The translations under genes were made by a program, and so were the position numbers. A stretch of 64,000 nt of DNA from contig JAAXJB010000092.1 in NCBI GenBank assembly GCA_012270065.1, forward strand, positions 22,322 to 86,321. Direction: 5' to 3'. The notes under the pieces were generated by a model. That model worked only from the letters and a program-made list of their open reading frames with translations. It was not told where the DNA came from and searched no databases. Of this stretch, positions 9,411-20,490 are shown piece by piece; the stretch's first letter is position 1; each line of letters opens with the position of its first letter. Source of the DNA: Rubripirellula sp. (GTDB lineage: Bacteria; Planctomycetota; Planctomycetia; Pirellulales; Pirellulaceae).

Positions 9411-10682
9411 TTAATACTTGGGAAACATTTCCGGTGTCGGAAAACGATGCTTTGGGTCGCTTCCATCACCGATAAATTCTTCACGGGGCAGGTTCACCTG
9501 TGGCCAACTGCTGGGACAAACACGAACCACTCTGGTCGGACGAATCCCCTCAACAATCAGGTCAGTTTCAAAACGGATCTGGATTCCGCTGCTCCCCATC
9601 GGAATATCTCCGTCGACCTTCGTTACCGCGAGAATGCGGCCTCTGGAGGCCATGTGAGAAGGCCCATAGTTACCGCCTGTATGCTTCAGGTTACTTTCAA
9701 CTCCATTCATCATGGCCGAGGTATCTTTCCTGAAGTCGGCGTAGAGTGATTCGTCCATCCCACCGAACAACGTGGCCGTCACGATAGCGCGACCAAACTT
9801 GCCGTATTCAACGGCATCGACCCAGGCAGGCATCCATCTGCTACGGATGAAGGCCTTGTGAGTTTCGGTCTGACTGCGGGCCGCCCGCTGCATTGAAGTC
9901 TCATCCAGCCAGATGTCCGAGACGTGGAATCGCGTGAATACGCCACTCGGTGTGGGCTTCCATGCAATGCCCAGTAGAACTTCCTTGTCTTCAAGCGATG
10001 TCTTTCCGCTGCCTGGCCAGATGCCCGCACCAACCAGATCCTCAACTGCGAGGCACTCACGGCCTCGCCAGATGCGCGTAGCAGCATCAAAGGTCATCGA
10101 TTCCACACTGGCCTTGCCCTCGCTACCGCCCTTGGGTTCGCGACTCGCGAGGATCATTCCCGCGTTGTCTTTGATCTCCAATTCCTTCAGTTTCCAGATT
10201 CTGTTCTCACGCAGGCAGTAGCTGGGTTCGTCTTCGAGAAGCAATACATGGTTTTCAGCCGGGTAAATCCCGGCGCCGCTGTAACCAGAATTTTTCTTCC
10301 GGCTGTCAACCGCAAACACCGGTACTGCAGAGTTCTGCGGATCAGGTGGAAGAAAAGCCCGGATATGGAGGACGGAGTTGAGTGGAATGTCTCGAAGATC
10401 TGCCGGTGCGCCGTGATAACGGATGACACCGTAAGGAAGCATCGCAAAAGGATGCGGCGCATTTCGGAAATAGGTTCCCTGCCCCTGAATGCGGAGACTA
10501 CCGCGACGGTTGGCATGATCAACAAACACCAACTCACCTCGATAGGAGAGCGCTTCTTCCAATGAGGGAAATTCACCCGCCACTGGCCGAAAGGGTTCAT
10601 CCTGAGCGTTGACAGAACCTGCGGTCAACGACATGCCAAGGCATAACGCGGTGCCCCAAAACATGGATTCAAATCGTTTCAT
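9411..10682 (-). CDS. Secreted protein of unknown function, paralogue A
   Basis: I do not recognise this family. It has about 423 residues from the ATG at 10682; an alternative TTG at 10703 would overlap the upstream stop by four bases. A signal peptide ends near VNA|QD. The protein is clearly a tandem paralogue of the next gene: both contain the E-P-F-R-P start, [36 protein letters not shown], the block around [65 protein letters not shown] and the terminal F-P-T-P-x-x-F-P-K-Y. The first half suggests a beta-barrel or OB-like fold, but that is only an impression. Its place inside the DUF1552/sulfatase operon points to a secreted role. Confidence 0.85.
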   Translation of the reverse strand: MKRFESMFWGTALCLGMSLTAGSVNAQDEPFRPVAGEFPSLEEALSYRGELVFVDHANRRGSLRIQGQGTYFRNAPHPFAMLPYGVIRYHGAPADLRDIPLNSVLHIRAFLPPDPQNSAVPVFAVDSRKKNSGYSGAGIYPAENHVLLLEDEPSYCLRENRIWKLKELEIKDNAGMILASREPKGGSEGKASVESMTFDAATRIWRGRECLAVEDLVGAGIWPGSGKTSLEDKEVLLGIAWKPTPSGVFTRFHVSDIWLDETSMQRAARSQTETHKAFIRSRWMPAWVDAVEYGKFGRAIVTATLFGGMDESLYADFRKDTSAMMNGVESNLKHTGGNYGPSHMASRGRILAVTKVDGDIPMGSSGIQIRFETDLIVEGIRPTRVVRVCPSSWPQVNLPREEFIGDGSDPKHRFPTPEMFPKY

Positions 10683-10699
10683 CACTCGATCTCGCGGTG

Positions 10700-11983
10700 T
10701 CAATATTTTGGGAAAATATCAGGCGTCGGAAAACGATCCTCAGGACTATTATTGAACAGGTACTCCTCCCGGGGAATCTGCATCTTGGGCCAGCTTTCTG
10801 GTCTTACACGGACGACTCTGCCAGTACGTATCCCTTCGATGATCAGGTCGGTTTCAAACCGGATTTGGATGCCGCTGCTGCCGACTGATACGTCTCCTGA
10901 TAATCGCGTCACATCAAGGATTGTTCCGTTTGATGCAAGGTGCCCGGGACCATAGTGACCAGCTGCATGCTTCAACGTGTTCTCGGCCCCATTCATTTGT
11001 GCACCGAGGCCCTTACGGAAGTCGCTGTAAAGAGAAGGATCCATCCCACCAAAAAGTGTTGCAGTAACGGTGGCCCGGCCAAACTTGCCATACTCAACTG
11101 CATCAATCCATGCGGGCATCCAGCGGCTGCGGATAAAAGACTTGTGCGTCTCCCTCTGGAACGCCGCCGCTTGCTGGATCGCTTCGTCGTTCAGCCAGAT
11201 ATCCGAAATATGGAATTGCGTGAAAGAACCGCTAAGCCCGTCCCCTGCTGCAGGCTTCCAAGTGATCCCAAGCAGGACAGGCTGGCCGGCAAGTTGTTTC
11301 TTTCCAGCCTTGGGCCAGACTTCTTCAGCAATCAGGTCCGCCACATGGATGCGCTCTCGGCCCCGCCAAATACGAGTCGCAGCATCAAAGGTCAACTCTT
11401 CTGCCGGCTCCTTCGCCTCACCACCGTCTCTCGACTCGCGACTGGCAATGATCTTGCCAACGTTGCCGTCAACTTCCACTTCCTGAAGCTTCCAGACCTT
11501 ATTCTCGCGAAGGCAGTGACTCGGCTCGTCTTCCAATAGCAGCACGTGGTTCTCAGCAGGCGCCGTTCCGGTACCACGATAATGCCCCACATCTTTATCC
11601 TTGTTGTTGACCGGCAACACGGGCACAGTGGAAAGCTTTGGGTCAGGAGGCAGAAAGGCCCGGACATGCATCACGGTACCGAGCGGAATATCTCGCAGCT
11701 CCGCAGGAGCGCCGTGATACCGGATCACACCGTACGGAAGCATGGCAAATGGCTGAGGATCGTTTCGGTAAAACTTTCCCGTCCCCGCCACACGGATGCT
11801 GCCGCGACGGTTGGCATGATCCACAAAGATCAGCTCTCCCCGGTACGCATGTGCACTTTTCAAAGGAGGGAACTTACCCGGCTCGGGACGGAACGGTTCG
11901 TCATCAGCATTGGCGATACCCGTGAGCAGCAAGACACCGGAGTATAACGCCGTGATCCAACATCCAGCTTTGAGAAACGTCAT
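10700..11983 (-). CDS. Secreted protein of unknown function, paralogue B
   Basis: This 427-residue protein has a signal peptide ([13 protein letters not shown]). It is not recognised, but it is a diverged full-length copy of the neighbouring downstream gene, sharing most blocks in the same order with no large gaps. Its ATG overlaps the DUF1552 stop by four bases (ATGA), so it is probably translationally coupled to it. Conserved W, R, D and G residues ([18 protein letters not shown]) suggest a folded enzyme or binding domain, not a repeat protein. No nucleotide-binding or haem motif is visible. Confidence 0.87.
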   Translation of the reverse strand: MTFLKAGCWITALYSGVLLLTGIANADDEPFRPEPGKFPPLKSAHAYRGELIFVDHANRRGSIRVAGTGKFYRNDPQPFAMLPYGVIRYHGAPAELRDIPLGTVMHVRAFLPPDPKLSTVPVLPVNNKDKDVGHYRGTGTAPAENHVLLLEDEPSHCLRENKVWKLQEVEVDGNVGKIIASRESRDGGEAKEPAEELTFDAATRIWRGRERIHVADLIAEEVWPKAGKKQLAGQPVLLGITWKPAAGDGLSGSFTQFHISDIWLNDEAIQQAAAFQRETHKSFIRSRWMPAWIDAVEYGKFGRATVTATLFGGMDPSLYSDFRKGLGAQMNGAENTLKHAAGHYGPGHLASNGTILDVTRLSGDVSVGSSGIQIRFETDLIIEGIRTGRVVRVRPESWPKMQIPREEYLFNNSPEDRFPTPDIFPKY

Positions 11984-13338
11984 ACGTCGATCACTTTGTT
12001 GCTATCACCAAACGCATCAATTTCTACTCCCATCTTTTGAGCCATCAGCAGCAACAAGTTGCTCATGTGTGCGTCCGCGTTGGCGGGTCGACTGCAAAGC
12101 CCGTAATGCTCACTGGGCTTATCAAGTTGATAACCGCCGAAATGCCCCTGATTGAAGTCGAGATGGCTACCGTGTTTGAGACCGAGATCCGAACCACCAG
12201 CAAGCACGAGCGGAAGGTTGGCGTTCCCGTGGCTATGACCGTAGGACATACCGCTGCCAAAGAGCGCCATTGTCGATCCCAGCAGCGGTTTTCCGTTGAG
12301 ATCTCTGGTCTCTTCAAGCCGTGAAAGGAAGTAGCCGAATTGCTCGATCGCAAACGTGTCGTAATTCGTAAGCTTCTCCATATAGCCTTCATCACCACCG
12401 TGATGACTGAGCTGGTGGCGTGATTCGGTGATGCCAATTTCCGGGATGGCAAAGGCATCGCCCTCACCGCCAAGGCTGAACGTGGCCACACGGGTAACGT
12501 CCGTCTGAAACGCGAGCACCATGAGATCATAAACGGTACGGAAATAGTCGCCCGCCTGCGTTTTTGGAATGTCACGATTGGTGCGTTTACGATCGGCGTC
12601 GGCAATCTCTGGCAAGGGCGTATCGAGCCACTTGTCCGCCCGCCGCGTACGGATCTCTGCTTCACGTACCGAGGTCAGGTACTGGTCGAGGCGTCCTTTG
12701 TCAGCCGCTCCGATCTTCTGCTCAAGCCGACGAACTTCAGCAAGATTGTCATCAAGCACACTTGCTTTACGCCGCAGAGCTCTCCGCTGGGCAGCGATAC
12801 CACCTTTGGGTTCCTCAAACAGAGATGCAAAAATCTCTCTGCAACGGCGCATGGCGGGAAGTTGCACGCCGTCCGCTGTCCAGGCAAGAGATCCCTGCGT
12901 CAGGGCAATCTCCATGGACGGGTAACGCGTGTGTTGCGCCGTCACTTCGGCCATCTTCTGATCCACGGAGATGGAATTCCGTTCCGACGCTCCAATCTTG
13001 CCACCAGTCAACCAGATGTCGATGCAGTTGTGATGGTGTCCGAGGCTTCCTGGATGATGCAGACCACTCACTGGAGTAATTGACTGACGATACTTTTCCA
13101 GTGGCTTCAACGACCGTGAGAATTCATAGTCTTTGCCCGGTGTTGTGACCTGATAATTCAGTGAATGCACTCCATTGGCCAAATAGACAAATGCGCTCCG
13201 CCGCGGAGCTTCCGCATGCTGTTCCGCCGCGTTGAGGGGGACCATGCATTCAAGGAATGGAAGCGAGATGCAAGTTCCCATCGCGCGAAGGGCATGACGT
13301 CGGTCGATCAGCCACGATTGAGTCCGAATGTTGGTCAT
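11980..13338 (-). CDS. DUF1552 family secreted protein
   Basis: The start at 13338 ([21 protein letters not shown]) is chosen because AAGGA lies about eight bases upstream and the protein then begins with a Tat-like leader ([18 protein letters not shown]). That gives 452 residues. Family hallmarks include the [10 protein letters not shown] segment near the N-terminus, [24 protein letters not shown] in the middle, and the C-terminal [24 protein letters not shown] block. DUF1552 proteins in Planctomycetes usually follow a DUF1592/DUF1588 cytochrome gene, as here (53 bases apart). They are exported and their activity is unknown. The stop overlaps the next gene by four bases. Confidence 0.93.
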   Translation of the reverse strand: MTNIRTQSWLIDRRHALRAMGTCISLPFLECMVPLNAAEQHAEAPRRSAFVYLANGVHSLNYQVTTPGKDYEFSRSLKPLEKYRQSITPVSGLHHPGSLGHHHNCIDIWLTGGKIGASERNSISVDQKMAEVTAQHTRYPSMEIALTQGSLAWTADGVQLPAMRRCREIFASLFEEPKGGIAAQRRALRRKASVLDDNLAEVRRLEQKIGAADKGRLDQYLTSVREAEIRTRRADKWLDTPLPEIADADRKRTNRDIPKTQAGDYFRTVYDLMVLAFQTDVTRVATFSLGGEGDAFAIPEIGITESRHQLSHHGGDEGYMEKLTNYDTFAIEQFGYFLSRLEETRDLNGKPLLGSTMALFGSGMSYGHSHGNANLPLVLAGGSDLGLKHGSHLDFNQGHFGGYQLDKPSEHYGLCSRPANADAHMSNLLLLMAQKMGVEIDAFGDSNKVIDV

Positions 13339-13391
13339 TCTGTTTTTCCTTCGTTTTATGTTTTCTGGAATGGCAAAAAACTTGCCACCAC

Positions 13392-15908
13392 TCAACGTTT
13401 TTGGATCAGGTCAGACAGAGCCACTGCGCGAACAATCGATCTGACTCCGTATTGGTTCTTCTTTGCCTGCTCTTGAATTGCTTTGAGATCATCGCGGTCA
13501 TCCACGGTGAGCACACGCCGCAGGGCATAAGTGCAGAGGTGTTCGATGAATGCTCGCGCCACCTTGTCACGATCCTCGATCATCAGTCGTTTGAATTCGA
13601 CAGCACCCGTGAACGGGCGGCCATCCGACATGACTCCGGAAGCATCCACCAATGGATCCTCACCTTTACCCGTCGTGACTTGTTCATGAGTGCGCCACTG
13701 ACCAATGGCATCGTACTGGTCGAATGCCAGGCCCAGCGGATCAATGTTGCGATGACACGCCGCGCAACTCGCGTTTTTGGCATGTGCCTCGATTCTCTGG
13801 CGGATCGTTATTTTGGTTCCCTCAGGAGGAATGGGCTCAATCGGATCGACGTTCGCCGGCGGTGCTGGGGGTGTCCTGTTGAAAATTGTTTCGCTGAGCC
13901 AGACGCCACGATGGACTGGTCGATGACGAGTTCCATCAGACGTCAAGCCAAGCACCGCTCCCATGGTGAGCAGACCACCGCGGTGGTCCTCCGGCTTGAA
14001 CGTGACGCGTTGAAAACCACCTGCCGTCGGCTCGGACAACCCATAAAAATCACACAACCGAGCATTGGCCATCGTCCAGTCGGAATCCAGGAAGCTGTCG
14101 ATAGGCAAATTTCCTTTGAGCATTTCACGGAAGTACTCCACCGGCTCCTGACGCATGCTTGCCTCGAGCCAGTCGTCGTAGACAGGATAAAGTTTCTTGT
14201 CTGGAGGGAACATGCCAACACGATGAAGCTGTAACCACTGACGCGCGAAGTCGTCAATAAAACGGTTGATCCGGTCGTCGTTCAGCATCCGCTCCACTTC
14301 CTGCTCCAACGACTCACCAGCCAGATCACCACTCGAGGCCCGTTTGAAGAGAGCATCGTCCGGCATGGAACTCCACAGAAAATAGGACAGCCGCGAAGCA
14401 AGCTCCCAAGGCGTCAGCCGTTCACGGGCTTCGGGGTCTCCTTGCACCAGGTAGATGAAGTTTCGGGAGGTCAAGACGCTCTGCAAAGCAATGCGATAGG
14501 CGTCACCCGCCTTCTCACCTGCCTCGCGCTCAGCACGATAAGTTTCCAGATAACCATCCAATTCTTCCTGTCTTACCGGTCGACGCCAGGCGCGTTCAGC
14601 AAACCGCCCAAGATGCTCCGCAACTTGTTTGGGAGTTGCATCCTCGGGTGGCAACACACCATCACGCTGGGATATTTCTTCTGCTGTGACCAGCGGCCCT
14701 TCCCACTCGACCCAATCAATGATCACCGTCGAAAAGATGCCATTCCCGTCACCGTCGAACATTTGTGGAGCATTGGGATTGAGCAACAAGGTCTCACTGC
14801 TGTGCGTGAAGATGTATCCACCCCGGCTGGCAAGAGCGTTGCGGAACGCAGCACCACCTCTCCTGTCCACGACATCAGTGGCCACCACGGCGAAATGCAG
14901 CGTGGCGGGCATTTCAAGAAACACTTCAAACTCGTAAACCTGCGGACTGTCTTCCGCCGCCGTGATGTCAAATTCAATGAGTCCATCAACGGTCTCCTCA
15001 CTGGTCCTCTTGCCGATACTAAGATGGGCTGGCTGCCCGCCGGGTGGACGGATGCCACTGGCCTGCAGGCGAACTCTATAAAGACCACTATGCTCGGGAC
15101 CCGTCTTTCCAAACCAGTTGGACGACAACGCGTTCTGGACTCGACCGGGAAACAGGAGATAACGCAGGGGACGTTTGATACCGAACCGGTCCAGTGCCTC
15201 CTGCTGCTCTTTGCCACCGCCATAACGCAACTCGGCTGCGGTCTTCCGGACTTTGCGAGTCTCACTGGAGGTTGCGGGAAAAGCGCGGTCGAGAACTATG
15301 TCTGCCGCGCGGTAGTAACGATCAACATGCGAAGGTGAAAGCGAAAGCTGCGACCCAATGCGTTCATAACCATGCCACAACGTATCTTCGTTCAACTCCC
15401 CTGGCTTGGCCGGATCGTAGCGCACACCCAGCAGATCATAAACCGTATTCTGATACTCTTTTCGACTCAGCCGATAATGTGCGACGGCAGGCCGGGCCGC
15501 CATCCGGGCAGCACGACCCTTCTTGATGAGTGAATTGAGGTTCAGGACAAATTCCGCAAGTTCATTTTGAGTCGGCTCAGGCTGATCTCGCGGAGGCATC
15601 TCGCCGCTATTCACCTTGTCAAGCGCTTCGGACCAATGGTGTGAATCCACACCTGCATTGAAATCACGGGAAAGAAGGTCAAAACGGATATCCCCTTCTT
15701 CCCGCTCGGGTCCATGACAGGAAACACAATGCTTCTGCAAAAACCCCTCAAACGGCTCCGCAGAAAAAGCCGGAACAACGTCAGCATGAAGCGTCAACAG
15801 AACAGAACAGAGACTGACTGCAGCAATCGATTCGATCGGGTGATAACACCTGTTCCGGACGCGAACGAGAATGTGATGGGCACAAGTATGAATCAGATCA
15901 ATCAACAT
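13392..15908 (-). CDS. Planctomycete cytochrome C-like protein (DUF1587/1595/1592/1588/1585)
   Basis: The protein has 838 residues from the ATG at 15908. An uncleaved or late signal region ends near residue 50. An N-terminal PSCyt haem motif H-C-V-S-C-H-G lies near 60-66. DUF1587 covers about 125-190 ([18 protein letters not shown]), DUF1595 about 430-490, DUF1592 about 495-625 ([20 protein letters not shown]), and DUF1588 about 640-735, which contains a second CxxCH motif ([12 protein letters not shown]). DUF1585 covers about 755-835. This modular periplasmic protein is presumed to be a haem-dependent dehydrogenase or electron carrier. It is the first gene of the operon that continues to the sulfatase and sialidase. 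Confidence 0.94.
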   Translation of the reverse strand: MLIDLIHTCAHHILVRVRNRCYHPIESIAAVSLCSVLLTLHADVVPAFSAEPFEGFLQKHCVSCHGPEREEGDIRFDLLSRDFNAGVDSHHWSEALDKVNSGEMPPRDQPEPTQNELAEFVLNLNSLIKKGRAARMAARPAVAHYRLSRKEYQNTVYDLLGVRYDPAKPGELNEDTLWHGYERIGSQLSLSPSHVDRYYRAADIVLDRAFPATSSETRKVRKTAAELRYGGGKEQQEALDRFGIKRPLRYLLFPGRVQNALSSNWFGKTGPEHSGLYRVRLQASGIRPPGGQPAHLSIGKRTSEETVDGLIEFDITAAEDSPQVYEFEVFLEMPATLHFAVVATDVVDRRGGAAFRNALASRGGYIFTHSSETLLLNPNAPQMFDGDGNGIFSTVIIDWVEWEGPLVTAEEISQRDGVLPPEDATPKQVAEHLGRFAERAWRRPVRQEELDGYLETYRAEREAGEKAGDAYRIALQSVLTSRNFIYLVQGDPEARERLTPWELASRLSYFLWSSMPDDALFKRASSGDLAGESLEQEVERMLNDDRINRFIDDFARQWLQLHRVGMFPPDKKLYPVYDDWLEASMRQEPVEYFREMLKGNLPIDSFLDSDWTMANARLCDFYGLSEPTAGGFQRVTFKPEDHRGGLLTMGAVLGLTSDGTRHRPVHRGVWLSETIFNRTPPAPPANVDPIEPIPPEGTKITIRQRIEAHAKNASCAACHRNIDPLGLAFDQYDAIGQWRTHEQVTTGKGEDPLVDASGVMSDGRPFTGAVEFKRLMIEDRDKVARAFIEHLCTYALRRVLTVDDRDDLKAIQEQAKKNQYGVRSIVRAVALSDLIQKR

Positions 15909-16510
15909 CACTCGTGGCGTTATTCATTTGGAAAGAAATTCATCCGCTGCAGGCGAATTCAAGCACAGGCTACTCTGGCCCGCGCCGGAAACTGCAACTT
16001 GCAAACTGCACAGCGTTCTGATGCTGGCCTTGAATCCCTCCATGATAATCAATCAGCAAGTTAATATCACGCGTTTGAAAACCCTAAAAAGACAGGCAAT
16101 CGGACCACTCGTGCAGAAACCACTGAAAGCCCGGCTTGCCTCCACTCTGTCAAAACCGGCTCAAACAGAACAGCTCGTACAGCTACCTTCGCCAGGGTTG
16201 GCTGAAAAGAAAACATCCATCGCGGAATGGCCCCTCGATCATTGCCCCGGACTTTTCGAGTCTACTGCCTGTGATTGCGGATGACTGGAGTTTGAATGCA
16301 TCGTTCAAAATGCGACACACGTGCCTGAATCTGGATGCAATGCTGCTGGAACGCGGATATGCTTTTCCATCAGTTTGCCAGATGGGAACCACATACCCCC
16401 AAAGCCAGAACGAGCCTGGATCGGAAATGGAAGTCCCTGATGCTGATACTTCTCTCTGGAATTCTGCCATCCGCATGACCATCAAGCCATACCCGTAACA
16501 CGGAATTCGA
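15909..16510. other. Divergent intergenic region
   Basis: These roughly 600 bases separate the leftward cytochrome operon from the rightward CRTAC1-like gene, so promoters for both should lie here. Short open frames exist on both strands, but none has a start, composition or motif that suggests a real gene. I see no clear hairpin or repeat. Confidence 0.6.
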
Positions 16511-17968
16511 ATGTTTCCCGCAAGAACGATTTTCTGTTTGCTGATTTCCCATTTGATGACCACAGCCTCACCAGGCCAGTTCTCCGATGTATCGGATCAG
16601 TACGGGTTCGGCGGAGGCGGAAAAGCAGCCTTCGGTGATTTCAATAACGATGGGTTCGTCGACTTGTACACAGGCAGCCTGTGGCGAAACGAAAACGGAC
16701 TGAAATTCGTGAACGTTGATAACTCAGGCATCGGCTCTGGCGAGGGCATCTGGGGTGACTATGACAACGATGGCAAGCTTGACCTGTTCACTTTCACGGG
16801 TACAGGCGCTCTGTACAGGAACAAGGGGGACGAAACGTTTGAGAAGATACCTTTTCCTGAACTGCCAACCGTCAATTCACGAGGTGCGGTATGGATCGAT
16901 ATCAACAATGACAGCATGATTGATTTGTACGTGGGAGGATATGAAATTTGGCAAAAGACGGTACACCCGGATGTCGTCTACCTGAATAACGGAAGTGAGG
17001 GCTTCACCGAAGTGTGGCGCTCGCCCGAAAACTTCTCTGCACGGGGTGTTGCTGCAGCCGACTTCGATCAGGATGGATATGTTGATGTCTACGTTTCCAA
17101 TTATCGTCTGCAACCAAACTTTCTGTGGCGAAACAATGGCAAGAACGGGTTCGAGAATGTCGCCGAAAAATCGGCGGCCCACGGAATCCCGGACGGGATG
17201 ATCAACTATACAGGCGGAATCAGATATCCAGTCTGCGGCCATACAATCGGCTCCTGTTTCAGTGATCTGGATAATGATGGTTTGATTGATCTGTTCGTTG
17301 GCAATTTCAGTCATCCAAGAGCCGGTCAGGACCATCCACAATTCCTGCAGAATGGTGGTCCGAAGAATGATCACGTGTTTGTTGACAAATCCGCCTCAGC
17401 CGGCTTGGCATGGCAGGAATCCTATGCGTCTCCGACCTGTGGTGATTTCAACAACGATGGTCATCAAGATCTCTTTTTGACGACTGTTTATGCCGTGGGC
17501 AGCGGAAACATCAAAAACCACTCTGTCCTGTATCAAGGAAAAGGCAACTGGAAGTTTGAAGATGTGACCTCTCTGCAGAATGTGAACGCCTTGCCCCCGA
17601 CTTATCAGGCTGCATGGGCAGACATCGATAACGATGGGGATCTCGATCTGTGTACCGCGGGAAAACTGTTCCGCAACGATAACCAACTCACTGGCAAATG
17701 GTTGAAACTGAAATTGTCAGGGGATGGAGCAAGAGTCAACAAATCCGGCATTGGAACCACAGTCCACATCAAATTGGGTGACGATGTCTTTACCCGGCAT
17801 ATCGAAAGCGGAACAGGTGAAGGCAATCAAAACGACTTGACCCTTCATTTCGGCTTTGGGGACGTGGACGCTGAAACGGTTGCGGTTGAAATTCTCTGGC
17901 CTGGAAATTACAAGCAACACAGCGAAGGGTTGAAACTGAACGCGACACATTCCATTGAATTGAAATGA
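16511..17968 (+). CDS. Secreted FG-GAP/VCBS repeat protein with ASPIC/UnbV domain (CRTAC1-like)
   Basis: The protein has 485 residues. A signal peptide ends near residue 22 (SPG|QF). Seven or so FG-GAP/VCBS blades carry DxNxDGxxD calcium loops (DFNNDGFVDLY, DYDNDGKLDLF, DINNDSMIDLY, DFDQDGYVDVY, DLDNDGLIDLF, DFNNDGHQDLF, DIDNDGDLDLC). A C-terminal ASPIC/UnbV domain follows at about 395-480 (NKSGIGTTVHIK ... VAVEILWPG). The fold is a Ca2+-bound integrin-like propeller, probably surface-exposed and binding glycan or protein; no catalytic site is visible. It is followed by the repeat lipoprotein gene. Confidence 0.92.
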   Translation: MFPARTIFCLLISHLMTTASPGQFSDVSDQYGFGGGGKAAFGDFNNDGFVDLYTGSLWRNENGLKFVNVDNSGIGSGEGIWGDYDNDGKLDLFTFTGTGALYRNKGDETFEKIPFPELPTVNSRGAVWIDINNDSMIDLYVGGYEIWQKTVHPDVVYLNNGSEGFTEVWRSPENFSARGVAAADFDQDGYVDVYVSNYRLQPNFLWRNNGKNGFENVAEKSAAHGIPDGMINYTGGIRYPVCGHTIGSCFSDLDNDGLIDLFVGNFSHPRAGQDHPQFLQNGGPKNDHVFVDKSASAGLAWQESYASPTCGDFNNDGHQDLFLTTVYAVGSGNIKNHSVLYQGKGNWKFEDVTSLQNVNALPPTYQAAWADIDNDGDLDLCTAGKLFRNDNQLTGKWLKLKLSGDGARVNKSGIGTTVHIKLGDDVFTRHIESGTGEGNQNDLTLHFGFGDVDAETVAVEILWPGNYKQHSEGLKLNATHSIELK

Positions 17969-18060
17969 GACGCTTGCCGATTCCACTGGTTTTGATTTGT
18001 GTGAGTCGAAATGGTAATCTGAACAATCCGGAAACAGCACGAAAACAGAACCGAAACACC

Positions 18061-18714
18061 ATGAAAAAATGTCTGGCAATGATGATTGTTCTTCTGGCAG
18101 GGTGCGGAAGTATCGGCGAGGAGTCACGAAAGAAGCTTGAGCTTGAACAGCAAAGGAAGATGGATCAGGTAAAGCTGGAAAAAATCCAGGCAAAGCTCAA
18201 AGCCAGTGGTGAATTCAGCGATGAAGATGCTGAATTTCTCAGCAGACGTTTCAGTCAGGAGTTGTATGTAGTAGGCGATCTGAAAACCATCACAGACCGG
18301 CAGGCTGAAATACTCAGCAAAATAAAATCAATACGCCTGAATGGACTGACCTCGCTCACGGATGCACAGGCAGAAAGTCTGGGGAAAGTCGATGGCCTTT
18401 ATCTCGACGGATTGACAACAATCAACGATCAGCAGGCGGAAAGTCTGAGTCAGGTCAAAGTTCTCAATTTAAGCGGACTCACATCCATTACCGACAAGCA
18501 GGTAAAGTCACTCAGCAATGTCAAGACTCTCAACTTGAACAGGTTGAAGTCCATCACGGATGCACAGGCGGAAGAATTGAGCAAGGTATTCTGGCTTGAA
18601 CTCAAGGGGGTCGAATCCATCAATGAGTCACAGGCTGAAAGCCTGAGCAAGGTAAAATACCTCTACGTCATTCGACCCTGCCTGGAAATGGTCAACCAAT
18701 ACAAGTCTCCGTGA
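18061..18714 (+). CDS. Lipoprotein with 22-residue leucine-rich-type repeats
   Basis: The start at 18061 is preferred because it gives a short lipoprotein signal (MKKCLAMMIVLLAGCGS) with lipobox L-A-G-C. Upstream in-frame Met codons would bury it. The mature protein has about 200 residues: a charged coiled-coil-like segment (about 30-60), then about six repeats of 22 residues with consensus L-x-L-x-G-L-x-S-I-T-D-x-Q-A-E-S-L-S-K-V-K. The spacing resembles leucine-rich repeats with a helical T-D-x-Q-A-E half. The function is unknown; such solenoids usually bind proteins. It lies 92 bases after the CRTAC1-like gene and probably shares its transcript. Confidence 0.85.
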   Translation: MKKCLAMMIVLLAGCGSIGEESRKKLELEQQRKMDQVKLEKIQAKLKASGEFSDEDAEFLSRRFSQELYVVGDLKTITDRQAEILSKIKSIRLNGLTSLTDAQAESLGKVDGLYLDGLTTINDQQAESLSQVKVLNLSGLTSITDKQVKSLSNVKTLNLNRLKSITDAQAEELSKVFWLELKGVESINESQAESLSKVKYLYVIRPCLEMVNQYKSP

Positions 18715-18862
18715 CTGAAGGTGTAGAATTGGTTTCCCAATCGACTGGATGTGGATCAGTACCCAATTCATTTGCAGACGGTACCAATTCGACCAGTTGA
18801 TGCCATCTTTTCGATTCATCGGCCGGTGACTCAACAGCGCGACGTCAAACCCAAAAAGTCCG

Positions 18863-20398
18863 ATGATGAAGGTAATCACTTTGTGCAACAGTAAGCCTGA
18901 TCAACATTCAAATGCCCACAACGATGCCAAATCCTGTTCTCCACCACTGGCAGGAAACAGATGGATAGGAATCGCCATCATCGCAACGCTGTTGACTGGA
19001 TCATTGGCACCGGAAGCCAGCAGTGCAGAATCAGAAAACCAGCGCAACGTACTGTTCATCGCCATCGATGATTTGAACGATTGGGTTGGATTTCTCGACG
19101 GCAACTTGCGTGCATCCACCCCACAGATGAATGAACTGGCAAAGCACGGTTGCAATTTCACAAATGCCCACTGCGATGTTCCAGTCTGCTCACCCTCACG
19201 AGTGAGCGTCATGTCGGGAGTCACAGCAACAAAACACGGCAGTTATGAGCTGGGGCCCGGCTACGGGCAACTACCGGCTTTGGAACACGTTCCAACGATC
19301 CAACGGTATTTCAAGAACCATGGTTACCGCACATTTTCTGGTGGGAAAGTACTGCATCATGGTTTCCCGGGACGACTGGCCACTGACATTGACCATTCAC
19401 TGGGGAGACCAAGAAATCCCAAGCCACCGGAAACCATGAATCGTGCTCCGAACTGGAGTCGCGCATGGGATTGGGGTAAATACCCTGAAGACAACGCGCA
19501 GATGGGTGACTTTCAACTTGCCAACAAGGCAGGCGAGCTTTTGAAGAAAGAATTTGACCAGCCTTTTTTCATGTCGATAGGATTTTTTCGCCCACACGTT
19601 CCGTTGCACGTTCCGGCAAGCTGGTTCGAAATCTACGATCAGCAATCATTGATTCTTCCCAATAATCCCAAATCCGACCTCGATGATCTCCCCGAGAATT
19701 TTCTTAACATCAACACCTATGCGGCAGCACCCACTCATGCCGAAGTCGTTTCGCAGAATGCACAACGCAGTTTGACGTTGGCCTATCTGGCATCCACCAG
19801 TTTCGTTGACCACTGCGTTGGTATCCTCTTGAATGCGTTACAGAACGGCCCGCATGCGGACAATACCCTGATCGTGCTTTGGAGCGATCATGGCTTTCAC
19901 CTCGGTGAAAAACAGCATTGGGCGAAACGGACCTTATGGGAAGAATCCACACGCGTTCCCCTGCTGATGGCTGGCCCCGGTATCAAACCCGGAATGACTT
20001 GCCAACAGCCGGCGAGTCTGCTCGACATCTATCCCACTCTGGTGGAACTCTGTGGGCTTCCGACAAACCGGCATTTAGACGGTACTTCGCTCGTCCCACA
20101 ACTAATCAATCCGGCAACTCCGAGAAAACAGCCTGCGATCACCTCGTCGTATCATGGCAACCATGCCATCCGCAATCGGGACTGGCGTTTGATCGTTTAC
20201 AAAGACGGATCGGAGGAGTTGTATGATCACCGCAATGACCCCGATGAATTCCACAACCTGGCCGCTGATCCCAAATACAAAACAATCCGTGATGAACTAG
20301 CCAGCTGGCTGCCTGAAAACCCGGTGCCCGAAGTCAAAGCGAGGTCAGAACGCTTTCGCTCCAACACCCGCAATGAAACGCGTAAACAAACCCGTTGA
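18863..20398 (+). CDS. Sulfatase, iduronate-2-sulfatase-like
   Basis: The 511-residue protein has a polar 30-residue N-terminus, then a hydrophobic export segment (about 33-54, ending near ASSA). The sulfatase core opens with NVLFIAIDDLNDWVG (Asp-Asp metal ligands near 69-70), typical of iduronate-2-sulfatase-like enzymes. The active-site Cys, matured to formylglycine, is C109 in C-S-P-S-R followed by VSVMSG. A metal-site segment WSDHGFHLGEKQHWAK lies near 340. The C-terminal domain has the usual RYKLI-like block (NRDWRLIVYKDGSEELYD). It removes sulfate from uronic-acid-type glycans by family analogy; the exact substrate is not determined. A start further in is possible. Confidence 0.94.
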   Translation: MMKVITLCNSKPDQHSNAHNDAKSCSPPLAGNRWIGIAIIATLLTGSLAPEASSAESENQRNVLFIAIDDLNDWVGFLDGNLRASTPQMNELAKHGCNFTNAHCDVPVCSPSRVSVMSGVTATKHGSYELGPGYGQLPALEHVPTIQRYFKNHGYRTFSGGKVLHHGFPGRLATDIDHSLGRPRNPKPPETMNRAPNWSRAWDWGKYPEDNAQMGDFQLANKAGELLKKEFDQPFFMSIGFFRPHVPLHVPASWFEIYDQQSLILPNNPKSDLDDLPENFLNINTYAAAPTHAEVVSQNAQRSLTLAYLASTSFVDHCVGILLNALQNGPHADNTLIVLWSDHGFHLGEKQHWAKRTLWEESTRVPLLMAGPGIKPGMTCQQPASLLDIYPTLVELCGLPTNRHLDGTSLVPQLINPATPRKQPAITSSYHGNHAIRNRDWRLIVYKDGSEELYDHRNDPDEFHNLAADPKYKTIRDELASWLPENPVPEVKARSERFRSNTRNETRKQTR

Positions 20399-20490
20399 GA
20401 CTCCATGACAGCACAGCGATCAGCAATGAATCACCTGGCTGTGGACATTTGAGTCAATTTACCGCTGAGGCCTTTGAATCCGAGTACCAG

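Noticed and set aside
13257-14234. A 325-codon plus-strand frame opposite the DUF1592-group gene
   Set aside because: Antisense shadow of a gene with clear domains; no export signal or motif.
15928-16498. Overlapping plus-strand frames of about 120 codons in the gap before the CRTAC1-like gene
   Set aside because: No signal, domain or convincing start; composition unlike neighbouring proteins; frames overlap each other.
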